A DNA stretch of 64,000 bases from Sphingomonas sp. 67-36 (GTDB lineage Bacteria; Pseudomonadota; Alphaproteobacteria; Sphingomonadales; Sphingomonadaceae), in contig MKSU01000010.1 in NCBI GenBank assembly GCA_001897375.1, positions 1-64,000 on the forward strand, in the 5' to 3' direction. This document shows, piece by piece, positions 54,001-61,425 of this stretch. The position numbers and the translations under genes are program-made. The notes below the pieces were generated by a model. It searched no databases. It was not told the DNA's origin and saw only the letters and a list, made by a program, of their open reading frames with translations. How positions within the stretch are numbered: position 1 is the stretch's first letter; each line of letters starts with the position of its first letter.

Positions 54001-55434
54001 ACCATCGCTCCGGGCAATTCGCCCGGTATCATGACGTTCGGCGACCTCAAGTTCACCAGCAATTCGGTCGCGGCCATGCAGATCGATGGTCCGGGCGCAG
54101 CGGGCGTTGCTGGCGGCCATGATCTCATCCACGTCACCGGCACCCTTACCCTCGACGGCTCCTCCGTCCTCGCGCTGCAGAAGTCATTGCCAGCGTCAAA
54201 CTACCAGATACCGTTAGGCACCGCGGTCCAGATCTTCGACTATGCGCCTGGCCATGTCGTCGGTCATTTCGGAAGCGTGACCAAGACAGGGCACACGCCC
54301 AACCTCATCTTCAACCTTTCCGACGGCACCGTCGTCTCGCTGGGAAACAATACCCTAGCCAATCTTGCGAGCGCGACCGCCAACGCCAATCTTGCGGCGG
54401 CGTTGGGCGCTATGGTCGTCAGCACGAACGGGGACGTCCCTCAATATTATGGCGGCTCTCTCCTCGCGCCGCTTCTCTCCAGCTATGGCGCGGGCGGCGC
54501 TCAGGCCATGAATGCCACGTTCAATCGCTGGGCACCGGGCGGATACGCCAACATGGCCTCACAGATGCAGACCGTGACCTTGCAGAGCCTGCCGGAATTT
54601 GGCGGCTATAAGCACCTGGCAGCCGGCCAGATCATCGCGACGGGCGACATCCACAGCGAACAGATCGAAACGCAATCGACGAACGCCACGCCGGCAAGCC
54701 GCCTGCGCAACACCTCGTTCAATGTGGGCTTCTCCGGCGATCTGCGGTTCGCGCGCGTCAATCTGACCTATGGCCACAACACCGGCAATTTCGGCAACGA
54801 TTACATCAGGGGCGACATTAAGGGCGACATTTTTGCCGCCGGCCTGTCTGTGCCTCTCTCGCGCGACCAGGCCCTGCGTTTGACGGGCAGGCTCGTCTAT
54901 GGCCGGTATGATACGGACAGCACGCGACAGACCCTTGCGGGTACTGCCAAAGCCAATGGCGTGAAGGGCGACAGTTGGGCCTATGGCGGCGGCTTGGAGT
55001 ATCACAAGGAAACGGGTCGCCTAATCTACAATGGCGAACTCGAATATCTCGCTCTGCACCGCGTGACCGACGGGTTCACCGAAACTGGCACCAACAATCC
55101 TCTGAACCTCTTTGCCATCGATCGCAGTGCAATGAATTCCGGTACAGGCCTCGCCACGGCGAAGCTTGGCTACGCGCTCTCCTCCAACCTGATCGCCTAC
55201 ACCAGCGTTCGCTACGAACATGACTTCGGATCAACCGGTCCGCAGGTCGTCGCGCATAATCTGGCGGATCCGGTCACCGTCACGCTGAACGATCCCGGCC
55301 TCGCTAAAGACAGGGTGAACGGCGACGTAGGCTTGCGCGTGAACTTGGCCAGCGGCCTCCAATTCAATGTCTATGGCAGCATGGGAACGCGCAGCAGTCA
55401 CCGGTTTGGAGGCGGTGTCCGAATGACGTTCTAG
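48028..55434 (+). CDS. Giant autotransporter adhesin (type Va, 2,468 aa)
   Basis: A signal peptide (SSVIATGIMLLSGTAYA) exports the protein. Residues about 30-2,180 are the passenger: Thr/Gly/Ser-rich beta-helix-like repeats, an early set of motifs like VGQSVSGQGIASGTTI, a long glycine-rich block (residues about 545-765, GGAGGSGG type) and several autotransporter-associated repeats (GSLTKLGVGTLTLTGANDFTGG). Residues about 2,190-2,468 are the beta barrel (SFNVGFSGDLRFARVNLTYGH, ending FGGGVRMTF). It should be surface-anchored and mediate attachment or aggregation. Two near-identical passenger segments are described separately. Upstream stand the two-component genes which likely regulate it. Confidence 0.92.
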   Translation: MRNVTRLRMSSSVIATGIMLLSGTAYADPTTVVDGGASNGAIITSNQTTNVGSSGSQTVYTDFRTEGGAGSGGGGGLGGVFFIDTGSTLNLNNVSLVGNTAKGGTGGGITVVSASGKALSLTAASADATATPVIAPTIAATYANGQIQITGMTLSSANSLIGAGAGVAISGSSVGATISSVTTNGSGQTLTFSQPYVLPSTAIAESSISGLSGTSVSTVSVTGTYGGMDIRQGMAVYGDGVPSGTTVASVTYDSNGHVTSYTTSNPITLAGAANGGGSGGVGGGGGGGGGGGPSPVSQSVYLITASQFDVTRYAASASSQMSNVINPIGSVSGFSPGMTVTGTGIPSGTTVLAVDATTGAITLSNAVDLNAVTSLSASFNPLVSNNGNAVLKVNSAADLVVGQSVSGQGIASGTTITAINGNLVTLSSTISSSGTDAIANGTMIVSANPVLSVDTSGQAISFSSTAGLKVGALVTGAGIPDNAVITSIDPNTKVVHYRIDAAAANLAKGGSMNGLVSTGTVGSNGANGSAASSFNSQWVNGEGQNGTNGYNAGNGSGAAGGNGGTGGTGSNGSTYNFSLISQATSGPLRVTQAAGQVVAAFSGLQFALGTFFIGKLATEVTQMVSDITNLASWTTDLNKGLVAFGGTGGQGGSGGRGSDFFGGGAGGSGGAGGAGALSITDGGAGGNGGAGGAGGFGAGGGAGGAGGIGGANGQSVNGQDGAGGAAGFGGGVGSSNGSGGGGGSGYGGAIFVRSGGALHLTGNGLIAGNTVLGGSSTNGGQSGNAVGSGLFIMTGADVVIAPGTGHVITVLDTIADDSRLNLPDSSIATGFGAGVHITGGGTVQFFGANTYSGTTSIEGGTLEAQDGIGINTNSHIDLAGSGTIGQGLDSTTAGVLLSTGTITRRLGSGSTQLSWSGSGGFAATADGLTLNFGGNLARQSLVWGVNSFVPDGSTLVFGSDALDATGAVTLLNTIDLNGLTGRIAVFNNIASNNDYAVLSGAVTNGRLLVNDAGYAGSLFLTAQNSLSGITVNDGLVSTTLNGQVGRLMNAQSGGDVTVNGGTLLLAGAEHLTSVDVTAGSLVTLSTITANSVTNAYGGLISFGGTTTTDDIDNSGMLLIHGSTTAHDVVNHSDGVTSSSASLGARSVLNDGTWLQSASIDTSLQFTNNGLLAILGSVDPNTNAQVAATRTITTGGFAGGASGIVQLGGSTGLLANTLVIDQSGDSIYAGSFTGAGSLTKLGVGTLTLTGANDFTGGLAISGGTLDTTGGGTLADTLAVTVAPASTYIVGTADTIGSISNAGSVISNADLALGTLDNSGTVTVNAGFTSAGRVTNTADGTIYLASTSTPAFASLANNGLITADAPLTIEGEYIQNAGSLSANVGLSSGTLSGTGGAILLADASVHYAIDQSADGTYAGSLTGGVVDKSGLGKLTLSGAAGSFAPIVFDVIEGPAAAASTHVFGSQMIAHVGSEGGLDLSADQAIALLDNYGIVALRADLTTSGPVMNNGLIGVIGSTDGNGTETMAATRTIVTAGFNGGSTGLVQLGGLTGNMANSLVIDQSGNSNYAGSFTGAGSLIKTGSGTLTLTGASNFTGGLAINGGTLDTTGGGTLADTLAVTVGAAGTYTVGTADIIGALTNGGHVTANADFVVASLANTGVAAFNGNFGVQGDVTNGATGVLTLAANKQALIAGALNNSGSLTSGGTLQVAGAVTNASGGSITLQAGSSTQFGNLLNNGAITADAALSTGTLSGTTGSIAMGSNTLSITQAANAAYAGSITGTGSVVKTGSGTLTLNGAAGSFAPASLTIQQGTVAATTQNNLASTLTVNIQHDGALSLGADQAITTLFGNGSLNLGTNVLTLSAGGTFSGQIGGSGTVNLQSGTFTLNNNGTSQSQNFTVNPDSVLNIAQGSTVATNLLQVSHATLNLMGSVNTTTARFDGAIVQLGNGVDLDQSGATKGSITATTTYVMGGSILRGNGSVTGQTIVGGQSAGTIAPGNSPGIMTFGDLKFTSNSVAAMQIDGPGAAGVAGGHDLIHVTGTLTLDGSSVLALQKSLPASNYQIPLGTAVQIFDYAPGHVVGHFGSVTKTGHTPNLIFNLSDGTVVSLGNNTLANLASATANANLAAALGAMVVSTNGDVPQYYGGSLLAPLLSSYGAGGAQAMNATFNRWAPGGYANMASQMQTVTLQSLPEFGGYKHLAAGQIIATGDIHSEQIETQSTNATPASRLRNTSFNVGFSGDLRFARVNLTYGHNTGNFGNDYIRGDIKGDIFAAGLSVPLSRDQALRLTGRLVYGRYDTDSTRQTLAGTAKANGVKGDSWAYGGGLEYHKETGRLIYNGELEYLALHRVTDGFTETGTNNPLNLFAIDRSAMNSGTGLATAKLGYALSSNLIAYTSVRYEHDFGSTGPQVVAHNLADPVTVTLNDPGLAKDRVNGDVGLRVNLASGLQFNVYGSMGTRSSHRFGGGVRMTF
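51520..52947 (+). repeat. Two tandem-type copies of a ~339-residue unit inside the adhesin
   Basis: The segment 51520-51930 recurs at about 52537-52947, offset 1,017 bases (339 codons), with matching stretches such as GLVQLGG, NSLVIDQSG, YAGSFTGAGSL, GTLDTTGGGTLADTLAVTV and GTAD. The nucleotide similarity is high between otherwise diverged repeats, so the duplication appears recent or kept alike by gene conversion. A third, more distant copy starts near 53220. Confidence 0.7.
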
Positions 55435-55891
55435 CCGCGCGCTTCAGCAGGCTCAGCAACCATGAGGCTTGACGCCCGTGGAGCGGTCGGGAACCGAGCA
55501 ATCTCCCGTCCCCTTCGCGGGCAGCCGCTGCCTCGAATTCAACGGGATTCCTGGTGTGCCCCCCGAGACTTCAGAAGGACCGATCATTCATACCCAAGGC
55601 GCGGCGGCGCAATACCCCGCCCGGTGCTGACGGCGATTGCACCTATGGCCCTCTGTCGGCGTTCGCGCGCAAGGACGTCCTGGAACGTTTTTCGCCGCTC
55701 TACGCGCAACTTGCCCGCGTGGACCGGTGACAAGGATGATCTCCTTTCTCTTGACCGTCACGGACGGACCCACATCGTCACGGTGGCAAGGCTGCTCGCT
55801 GAACTGGCGCTAGATCGCCAGGCCTCAGCCAGTCTGTCCCGCTGAACTGCAAAGCCGAGATACTCCCGGCGCTGGTCTGCGACCTCGGAGA
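55435..55891. other. Gap downstream of the adhesin gene
   Basis: About 450 bases with no gene I can support. Reading frames are present but have no ribosome site and no recognisable motifs; the stretch may hold decayed sequence. Confidence 0.35.
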
Positions 55892-56050
55892 ATGACATTG
55901 CTCGCCGCACCGGGATGGGCGCGTGTCGGGCTGACGATGCCGGATCTGCGGCTGCACGAGCATGCGGCGGACACGCTGGCGACGACGATCATCGAAAAGC
56001 TGCGGGGAGGGGGCGTGCCCGATATCAACCAGCTCAGATTGCCGCTGTAG
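55892..56050 (+). CDS. Small DUF6771-like protein (52 aa)
   Basis: 52 residues from ATG 55892: LLAAPGWARVGLTMPDLRLHEHAADTLATTIIEKL. The pattern APxWARVGLTxPxxRLxExAAxxLAxxI is that of DUF6771, a small family I recall from sphingomonads. A GGAG stands very near the ATG, so a start upstream may be used. Function unknown. Confidence 0.55.
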   Translation: MTLLAAPGWARVGLTMPDLRLHEHAADTLATTIIEKLRGGGVPDINQLRLPL

Positions 56051-56179
56051 CGATGCGCGTGCGCCGGGCGCGCTCGGCCGGCCGTGTCGTGTTCTCAGCG
56101 GTGTGCTCAGCGAATGAGACAGGGAACCGCGGGCGCACGCACGCCGTTTCAACACGGAAGTTAGTCCAGGAGAGGTTTT

Positions 56180-56257
56180 ATGGGAAAGGGCATCCTTTTG
56201 TGGCTGATCGGCATTCCGATTCCGATCATCATCTTATTATTGATCTTTTGGCATTGA
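56180..56257 (+). CDS. 25-residue membrane microprotein
   Basis: MGKGILLWLIGIPIPIIILL and five more residues form one membrane helix with an IPIP kink. An AGGAGAGG ribosome site lies five bases before the ATG, which supports real translation. Similar very short proteins occur in alphaproteobacteria; the function is not known. Confidence 0.6.
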   Translation: MGKGILLWLIGIPIPIIILLLIFWH

Positions 56258-56666
56258 GCTTGGTTCCGACCGCTAGGTAGAAATTACACTTGGCGGTAGA
56301 CTGCTCGGCAATCGCGGGTCGGCTATTTCAGCAATTGATTCAGGAATGCCTGCAGGCAAAGGGAATCCATCGGACGCCGCCGTTCTATTGCGCAACCCGT
56401 CCGGGACTAAAATCGGGCGGTAACCGTGCTATAAGTCGCGCGCTCGTGTTCGACCTCTTCCGAACTATAGGCCGGAGCGAACGCGTCGAAGCAGGTCCAG
56501 CCTGAATTTCGATAAGCGGTCACGCGGGACTCTGTGTCGACAGTCTTGGGTCTGGAAAATTGCCCGGCGCCGCCACCTTATTTGCGAATCGCTCGCCACA
56601 GGAACATCGCGCGTTGGTGCTCGTAACGTTCCATGCGTTTCGCATGGACAATGAAAGGGCGATGTC
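56258..56666. other. Gap upstream of the ferritin-like gene
   Basis: About 400 bases without a supported gene. The promoter of the ferritin-like gene must lie in its right part. Confidence 0.35.
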
Positions 56667-57224
56667 ATGGCCGAGGATACGGCTTTCCTCACCGACGTTA
56701 AAACCTTGAGGGCCAGGGCGAAAAAGTCGCTGGACGAGGGGGCGGTCGTCTCCAGCTACAAGGGCAGCGCCGAAAAGACGATCGAGTTGCTCCAGACGGT
56801 GGTGGCGACGGAGCTGGTCTGCGTCCTGCGCTACCGGATGCACGCCATCTCGGCCGAGGGCATCACCAGCAGGAGCGTCGCGGCGGAATTCGTCGAACAT
56901 GCCGAGAGCGAACACCGCCATATGCTGATGGCGGCGGAGCGCATCGACCAGCTCGGCGGTGTGCCCGATCTCAATCCCGAAGGTCTGGCAAGCCGCTCCG
57001 CCACCGAATATGGCAAGGGCGGGGATCTCGTCCAGATGATCAAGGACGACCTTGTCGCCGAGCGGCTGGTGATCGAGCATTATCAGGAGCTGATCCGCTA
57101 CTTCGGTGACGATGATCCCACGACGCGGCGGATGCTGGAACATATCCTCGCGGAGGAGGAGGATCACGCCTCCGACATGCACGACCTGCTCGTCGCGCAT
57201 GAAGGCAAGCCCTTCCTGAAATAG
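56667..57224 (+). CDS. Ferritin-like/bacterioferritin-type protein
   Basis: 185 residues. A four-helix ferritin-like pattern with iron ligands is seen: TVVATELVCVLRYRMHA, AAEFVEHAESEHRHM (ExxH), KDDLVAERLVIEHYQELI and LEHILAEEEDHASDM (ExxH). Such proteins store iron or oxidise it. It is followed after 15 bases by an FAD oxidoreductase, so the two probably form an operon; that oxidoreductase could be a redox partner, which is inference. Confidence 0.87.
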   Translation: MAEDTAFLTDVKTLRARAKKSLDEGAVVSSYKGSAEKTIELLQTVVATELVCVLRYRMHAISAEGITSRSVAAEFVEHAESEHRHMLMAAERIDQLGGVPDLNPEGLASRSATEYGKGGDLVQMIKDDLVAERLVIEHYQELIRYFGDDDPTTRRMLEHILAEEEDHASDMHDLLVAHEGKPFLK

Positions 57225-57239
57225 CTTCCGGAGCGCGCC

Positions 57240-58499
57240 GTGGAACTGACCGAAAGCCGCGATCTGCGCGGCGGACAACCATGTTGGTCGGCCGACGGCA
57301 ACGAGCGCGTGTCGAGCGACATTCTGCCGGAGGGGTTTGTCGACGTGGCCGTCGTCGGCGCGGGCGTCATGGGCGCGATGCTCGCTGAGCGGCTCTCCGG
57401 CGCCGGGAAGCGCGTATTGTTGCTCGATCGCCGCCGCCCGGCACACGGCAGCACGGCCGCCTCCACCGCTTTGGTGATGTGGAGTGCGGATGTGCCCTTG
57501 TCTCACCTGTCCGCGCGGATCGGTCTCGAAGAAGCGGCGCGGCGCTGGCGGCGCGTTCAGGCCGCCGTGCGGCAATTGGACCAGAAAGCCTCATCGCTCG
57601 ATTGCGGCTGGGTCGCACGGCCGGAACTCTATCTGGCTGGCACGTTGCTGGACGAGGCCGGGCTTCGCATCGAGGAAGAGATGCGGCGCGCGGCGCAGTT
57701 GCCGTCGGATTTTTTCGATGGCGCGTCTGTGGCGGAGCGCTTCGGCATTGCGCCGTGCGCTGCCTTGCTATCGCGAGGCTGCTATGAGGTGGACCCGGTA
57801 AAGCTGACGCTGGCATTGCTCGCCCGTGCGCGACGCCACGGCGCCGCGGCCTGCTTTCCGGCCGATGTGACGCGGCTGGAGCCGGACAGGGAGGCGATCA
57901 GGGTGTGGACGCAGGACGGCGCGAGCATCCGTGCGAGGGACGTGATGCTCGCAACGGGTTATGAGCGCGCGACATGGTTCCTGCCGCCGCAATTCACCGT
58001 CGGATCGAGCTACGCGATCGCAACACCGCCGGGCTACGCCCCGTTATGGCGAGAGAATGCGATGATCTGGGAGGCGTCTTCTCCCTATCTCTATGCGCGC
58101 GCCACCAGCGACGGACGCGTAATCGCCGGCGGCGAGGACGAGGATTTCGCCGATGCGCATCAACGCGACGCACTGATCAATGCAAAAAGCGGGACGATCC
58201 GGGCCAAGCTGGAAGCGATGACCGGCAGGCCGGAGATTGCCACGGATTGCGCCTGGGCAGCCGCGTTCGGATCATCGCCCGATGGCCTGCCGGCGATCGG
58301 CAGGGCGGCGGGATACGATCACCTGTGGCTCGCCAGCGGTTTCGGCGGCAACGGCATCACCTTTGCCGCGCTGGCGACCGAATTGCTTGCCGGTGCGCTG
58401 GACGGGAAGCCGGACGCGGATTCCGGGTGTTTCGATCCCTATCGTTTTAGCGCTCATCCCGGCGGCGATCGTTGGCGTGTCCGCCGCCAGCAGTTGTAG
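57240..58499 (+). CDS. FAD-dependent oxidoreductase (DAO family)
   Basis: 419 residues. FAD-binding Rossmann motif VAVVGAGVMGAMLAERLSGAGKRVLLLDRR near residues 35-65. The second part has WEASSPYLYARATSDGRVIAGGEDEDF and the C-terminal flavin segment DGLPAIGRAAGYDHLWLASGFGGNGITF. This is the D-amino-acid-oxidase/glycine-oxidase type; the substrate cannot be told. An N-terminal Rieske domain, present in some relatives, is missing. Confidence 0.87.
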   Translation: MELTESRDLRGGQPCWSADGNERVSSDILPEGFVDVAVVGAGVMGAMLAERLSGAGKRVLLLDRRRPAHGSTAASTALVMWSADVPLSHLSARIGLEEAARRWRRVQAAVRQLDQKASSLDCGWVARPELYLAGTLLDEAGLRIEEEMRRAAQLPSDFFDGASVAERFGIAPCAALLSRGCYEVDPVKLTLALLARARRHGAAACFPADVTRLEPDREAIRVWTQDGASIRARDVMLATGYERATWFLPPQFTVGSSYAIATPPGYAPLWRENAMIWEASSPYLYARATSDGRVIAGGEDEDFADAHQRDALINAKSGTIRAKLEAMTGRPEIATDCAWAAAFGSSPDGLPAIGRAAGYDHLWLASGFGGNGITFAALATELLAGALDGKPDADSGCFDPYRFSAHPGGDRWRVRRQQL

Positions 58500-58507
58500 A
58501 GTAGATT

Positions 58508-58768
58508 TTAGCGCCGAGCGACGATCCTGTCTCCGGAAGCGGTTTCGAGGATCGGCGCGCCGGTCTCATCGATGCGATAGGCCCGGACGGCCTTCAGCAG
58601 GTCGATCAGCCGGCCTTCCTGATCCATGAGTGCCGGGGACAGGCGGTCGCTAAAGCCGGGCAGCTCGGCATTGGCTTTATCTGGCAGAAAACACGAGGGG
58701 GAGTCTGCTTCGCCATCTGCCGGGTCGGGCAGCCAATCGGCCGCCCAACGAGCAGGCCACTGAACAAG
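58508..58768 (-). pseudogene. Start-less protein fragment
   Basis: The reverse frame, which begins after a TGA near 58770, codes about 85 residues with protein-like composition (LMDQEGRLIDLLKAVRAYRI, then ETASGDRIVARR) and ends at TAA 58508-58510. It has no good start codon. It looks like the C-terminal remnant of an unrecognised protein. Confidence 0.3.
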
Positions 58769-59131
58769 CGCTTCTCAGGGCGTAGCCGGAATATTCGAAG
58801 CCGATGCCCAGTGGCCAACTCGCGCGTCGGCTCGATCTGGATGCGGTGCGCAGTGTCGCGGTGGTGGAGCTGGGTTTGACGGTGCTGCTCGCGATAATCG
58901 GGTTTCGAGGCTGTATCGGACTCGATTTCTGGCAGATCGGCGCGGGGGGCTCCCGGTCACCCTGCTCGGCCTGACCGGCTTTGCGATCACCTATTTTCTA
59001 CTGCCGTCGTTCATCGGCTATCCTTGCTTCATATCTGCCTCTGCATCGTTCCTGCACAACATCCTCACAACCATCGCCGCTAGCCCTGAACATGCGGCCG
59101 GCAACCGATTCCCGATCATCGGGAGACGGAC
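58769..59131 (+). other. Degenerate stretch before the DUF4173 gene
   Basis: A frame from ATG 58804 (RRLDLDAVRSVAVVELGLTVLLAIIGF) to a TGA at 58974 has a hydrophobic segment and may be a remnant of a membrane protein (perhaps CopD-like). After a likely frameshift, sequence like LPVTLLGLTGFAITYFLLPSF follows. Nothing else is recognised; the right part contains the upstream region of the DUF4173 gene. Confidence 0.3.
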
Positions 59132-60712
59132 ATGCCGTTCCAAACGTCGCGTTTTACATTTCTCGCCAAAATCGTTGCCACGCTCCTGCTGGTGACGGCC
59201 GCCGACTGGCTGTTCACGGGTTTTCGCGTTGGTTCATGGCTGGGCGGATTGGCGCTGGCGTGGGTTGTCGCCCTCGCGCTCCTGAAGCCTTCCACCCGCC
59301 ATGGCCCGGCGCTCGCCGCCTTGCTGTGCGCGGCAGGGTTTGCGCTGGCGTTGATCTATCAGCCCGGCCTGCTCGCTTGGGCGATGTTCTGGTCTGCGCT
59401 GTCGATTGCGACGCTATCGCCGCGGACCGTGGGCTTCGATGACGCATGGCGCTGGGCGATCCGGCTGCTGGCGCATGGCGTGTCCGGTCCCGCCATGCCG
59501 ATGGCTGATCTCGGGCGGCTATTGCGGAAGCGACCGGCTCACGGGCGACCAACGGTCCGCTCGACGGCCGTGATGCTGGCGTTGCCGGTGCTGATGAGCG
59601 CCTTGTTCGTCATCCTGTTCGCGAGCGCCAATCCGCTGATCGCACGATCGTTCGCCGGCATTCGCTTGCCGTCTTTGGGAGAGGTTCTCTTCTGGCTGTT
59701 CGCGCTCGCGATCATCTGGCCGAGCCTGCGCCCGGGACGATTCGCGACGCGCATCATAGCGCGGATTCCTGAGGCGGAAGTCACGCTGCCCGGCGTATCG
59801 CTTCCCTCGGTGCTGATTTCGCTGGTGCTTTTCAACGCGGTGTTCGCGGTCGAGAATGGGCTAGACCTGATCTTCTTGTGGAGCGGCGCGCCTCTGCCCG
59901 CAGGGGTGAGCCTTGCGGATTATGCCCATCGCGGCGCCTATCCGCTGATCGGAACCGCATTGCTGGCCGGCATCTTCGTGCTGACCACGATGAAGCCGGG
60001 ATCGGCGACCGCCGCCAGCCCCGCGATCCGCAAGCTGGTGGTGCTCTGGATCGTGCAGAACCTGCTGCTGGTCGCGTCGTCGATCCTTCGGACGTGCGAC
60101 TATATCGAAGTCTATATGCTGACCGGGTGGCGGATCGCCGCGCTGGCATGGATGGGTCTTGTAGCACTCGGACTGGTATTGATCTGCTGGCGGATGCTGA
60201 CGGGCAGGAGTGCGCGATGGCTTATCAACAGCAATGCCCTGGCCGCCGCGATATTGCTTTCGGTCGCCACGATCGCCGATCCCGACGCGATCGCGGCCGA
60301 GTGGAACGTCAACCATGCCCGCGAAGCCGGCGGACGCGGGGTGCCGCTCGACCTGTGCCAGTTGAATGGACTGGGGACATCGGCACTGCTGCCGTTGATC
60401 GAGCTTGAACACCGCCCGTTGAACGCCGGCTTCCGTGATCGCGTCACCTTTGTCCGTCATGAAGTCCTGCTCCGCGCCGACGATCAGCTCGACTGGCGGT
60501 CATGGAACTGGCTGGATTCATGGCGGCGGCAACGCGCGCTGGCGCTGCTGGGCAAGCATCCGCGCGTGCCGAAGAACATGAATCGCGGGTGCGGGGGCAG
60601 CGAACTGGTCGAGGATGAGGCGCCATCCCCGGCGGCGCAGCCTTCCCCGGCACCAGCGCCATCTGCGTCGGCCACGTCCACCCCGGCATTGACCCAGGCG
60701 CCCGTAACATGA
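59132..60712 (+). CDS. DUF4173 (DUF4153-like) polytopic membrane protein
   Basis: 526 residues with about eleven membrane segments. The DUF4173 signatures DYAHRGAYPLIGTALLAGIFVL and RTCDYIEVYMLTGWRIAALAWMGLV are clear; a soluble C-terminus with LDWRSWNWLDSWRR and a Pro/Ala tail follows. The function of the family is unknown. It is coupled (ATGA) to a response-regulator gene, forming the operon DUF4173-regulator-kinase. Confidence 0.85.
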   Translation: MPFQTSRFTFLAKIVATLLLVTAADWLFTGFRVGSWLGGLALAWVVALALLKPSTRHGPALAALLCAAGFALALIYQPGLLAWAMFWSALSIATLSPRTVGFDDAWRWAIRLLAHGVSGPAMPMADLGRLLRKRPAHGRPTVRSTAVMLALPVLMSALFVILFASANPLIARSFAGIRLPSLGEVLFWLFALAIIWPSLRPGRFATRIIARIPEAEVTLPGVSLPSVLISLVLFNAVFAVENGLDLIFLWSGAPLPAGVSLADYAHRGAYPLIGTALLAGIFVLTTMKPGSATAASPAIRKLVVLWIVQNLLLVASSILRTCDYIEVYMLTGWRIAALAWMGLVALGLVLICWRMLTGRSARWLINSNALAAAILLSVATIADPDAIAAEWNVNHAREAGGRGVPLDLCQLNGLGTSALLPLIELEHRPLNAGFRDRVTFVRHEVLLRADDQLDWRSWNWLDSWRRQRALALLGKHPRVPKNMNRGCGGSELVEDEAPSPAAQPSPAPAPSASATSTPALTQAPVT

Positions 60713-61425
60713 TCCTGTGCCCCATGCCCCGCACGATCCTTGTCGCCGATGACGATCCGCATATCCGCCAGTTGCTCGTCTTCGCGCTTCGCAAGGCCGG
60801 GCTCGACACGCTTGAAGCAGGCGACGGCGAGGAGACGATGGCGATGGTCTCCGGGCATCGGCCCGATCTCGTCGTGCTCGATATCAACATGCCGCGGATG
60901 GACGGGATCGAGGTCTGCCGTCGGCTGCGCGCTGCGGGAGATCTGCCGATCCTCTTCCTCTCCTCCCGCGACGATGAGATCGACCGTATCCTCGGGATCG
61001 AGCTTGGCGCGGACGATTATGTCACCAAGCCCTTTTCCCCGCGCGAGGTGGTGGCGCGGGTGATGGCGATCCTGCGTCGCGTCGCGTCGCGGCCGCCGAG
61101 GGTGGAAGCGAATGCGGCCAGCATCCGGCACGGCCGCCTGATGCTCGATCCGGACGGCTGGCAGGCGCAATGGGCCGGCGAGGCCGTGCCGCTCACCGTC
61201 ACCGAATTCGGCATCCTGCGGACGCTCGCCGCGATGCCCTCGCGGGTGTTCAGCCGCGATGCGATCATCGATCGGCTGCACGGCCCCGGCTTCGCCGTCA
61301 CCGACCGCACGATCGACAGCCACATCCGCAATCTGCGCGCGAAGTTCGGCCAAGCCGGTGCGGAGGACCTGATCGAGACCCGCCCCGGCATCGGCTATCG
61401 CATCGGCGCGTGCGGCGGGACATGA
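60709..61425 (+). CDS. OmpR-type response regulator
   Basis: 238 residues (233 if ATG 60724, MPRTILVADDD, is the true start). Receiver with DDD near residue 15, phospho-acceptor Asp in VVLDINMPRMDG, and Lys in YVTKPFSPRE. OmpR/PhoB-type winged helix at the C-terminus (PLTVTEFGILRTLAAMPSRVFSR, RTIDSHIRNLRAKFGQ, RPGIGYRIG). The end overlaps the kinase start. Confidence 0.92.
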   Translation: MILCPMPRTILVADDDPHIRQLLVFALRKAGLDTLEAGDGEETMAMVSGHRPDLVVLDINMPRMDGIEVCRRLRAAGDLPILFLSSRDDEIDRILGIELGADDYVTKPFSPREVVARVMAILRRVASRPPRVEANAASIRHGRLMLDPDGWQAQWAGEAVPLTVTEFGILRTLAAMPSRVFSRDAIIDRLHGPGFAVTDRTIDSHIRNLRAKFGQAGAEDLIETRPGIGYRIGACGGT

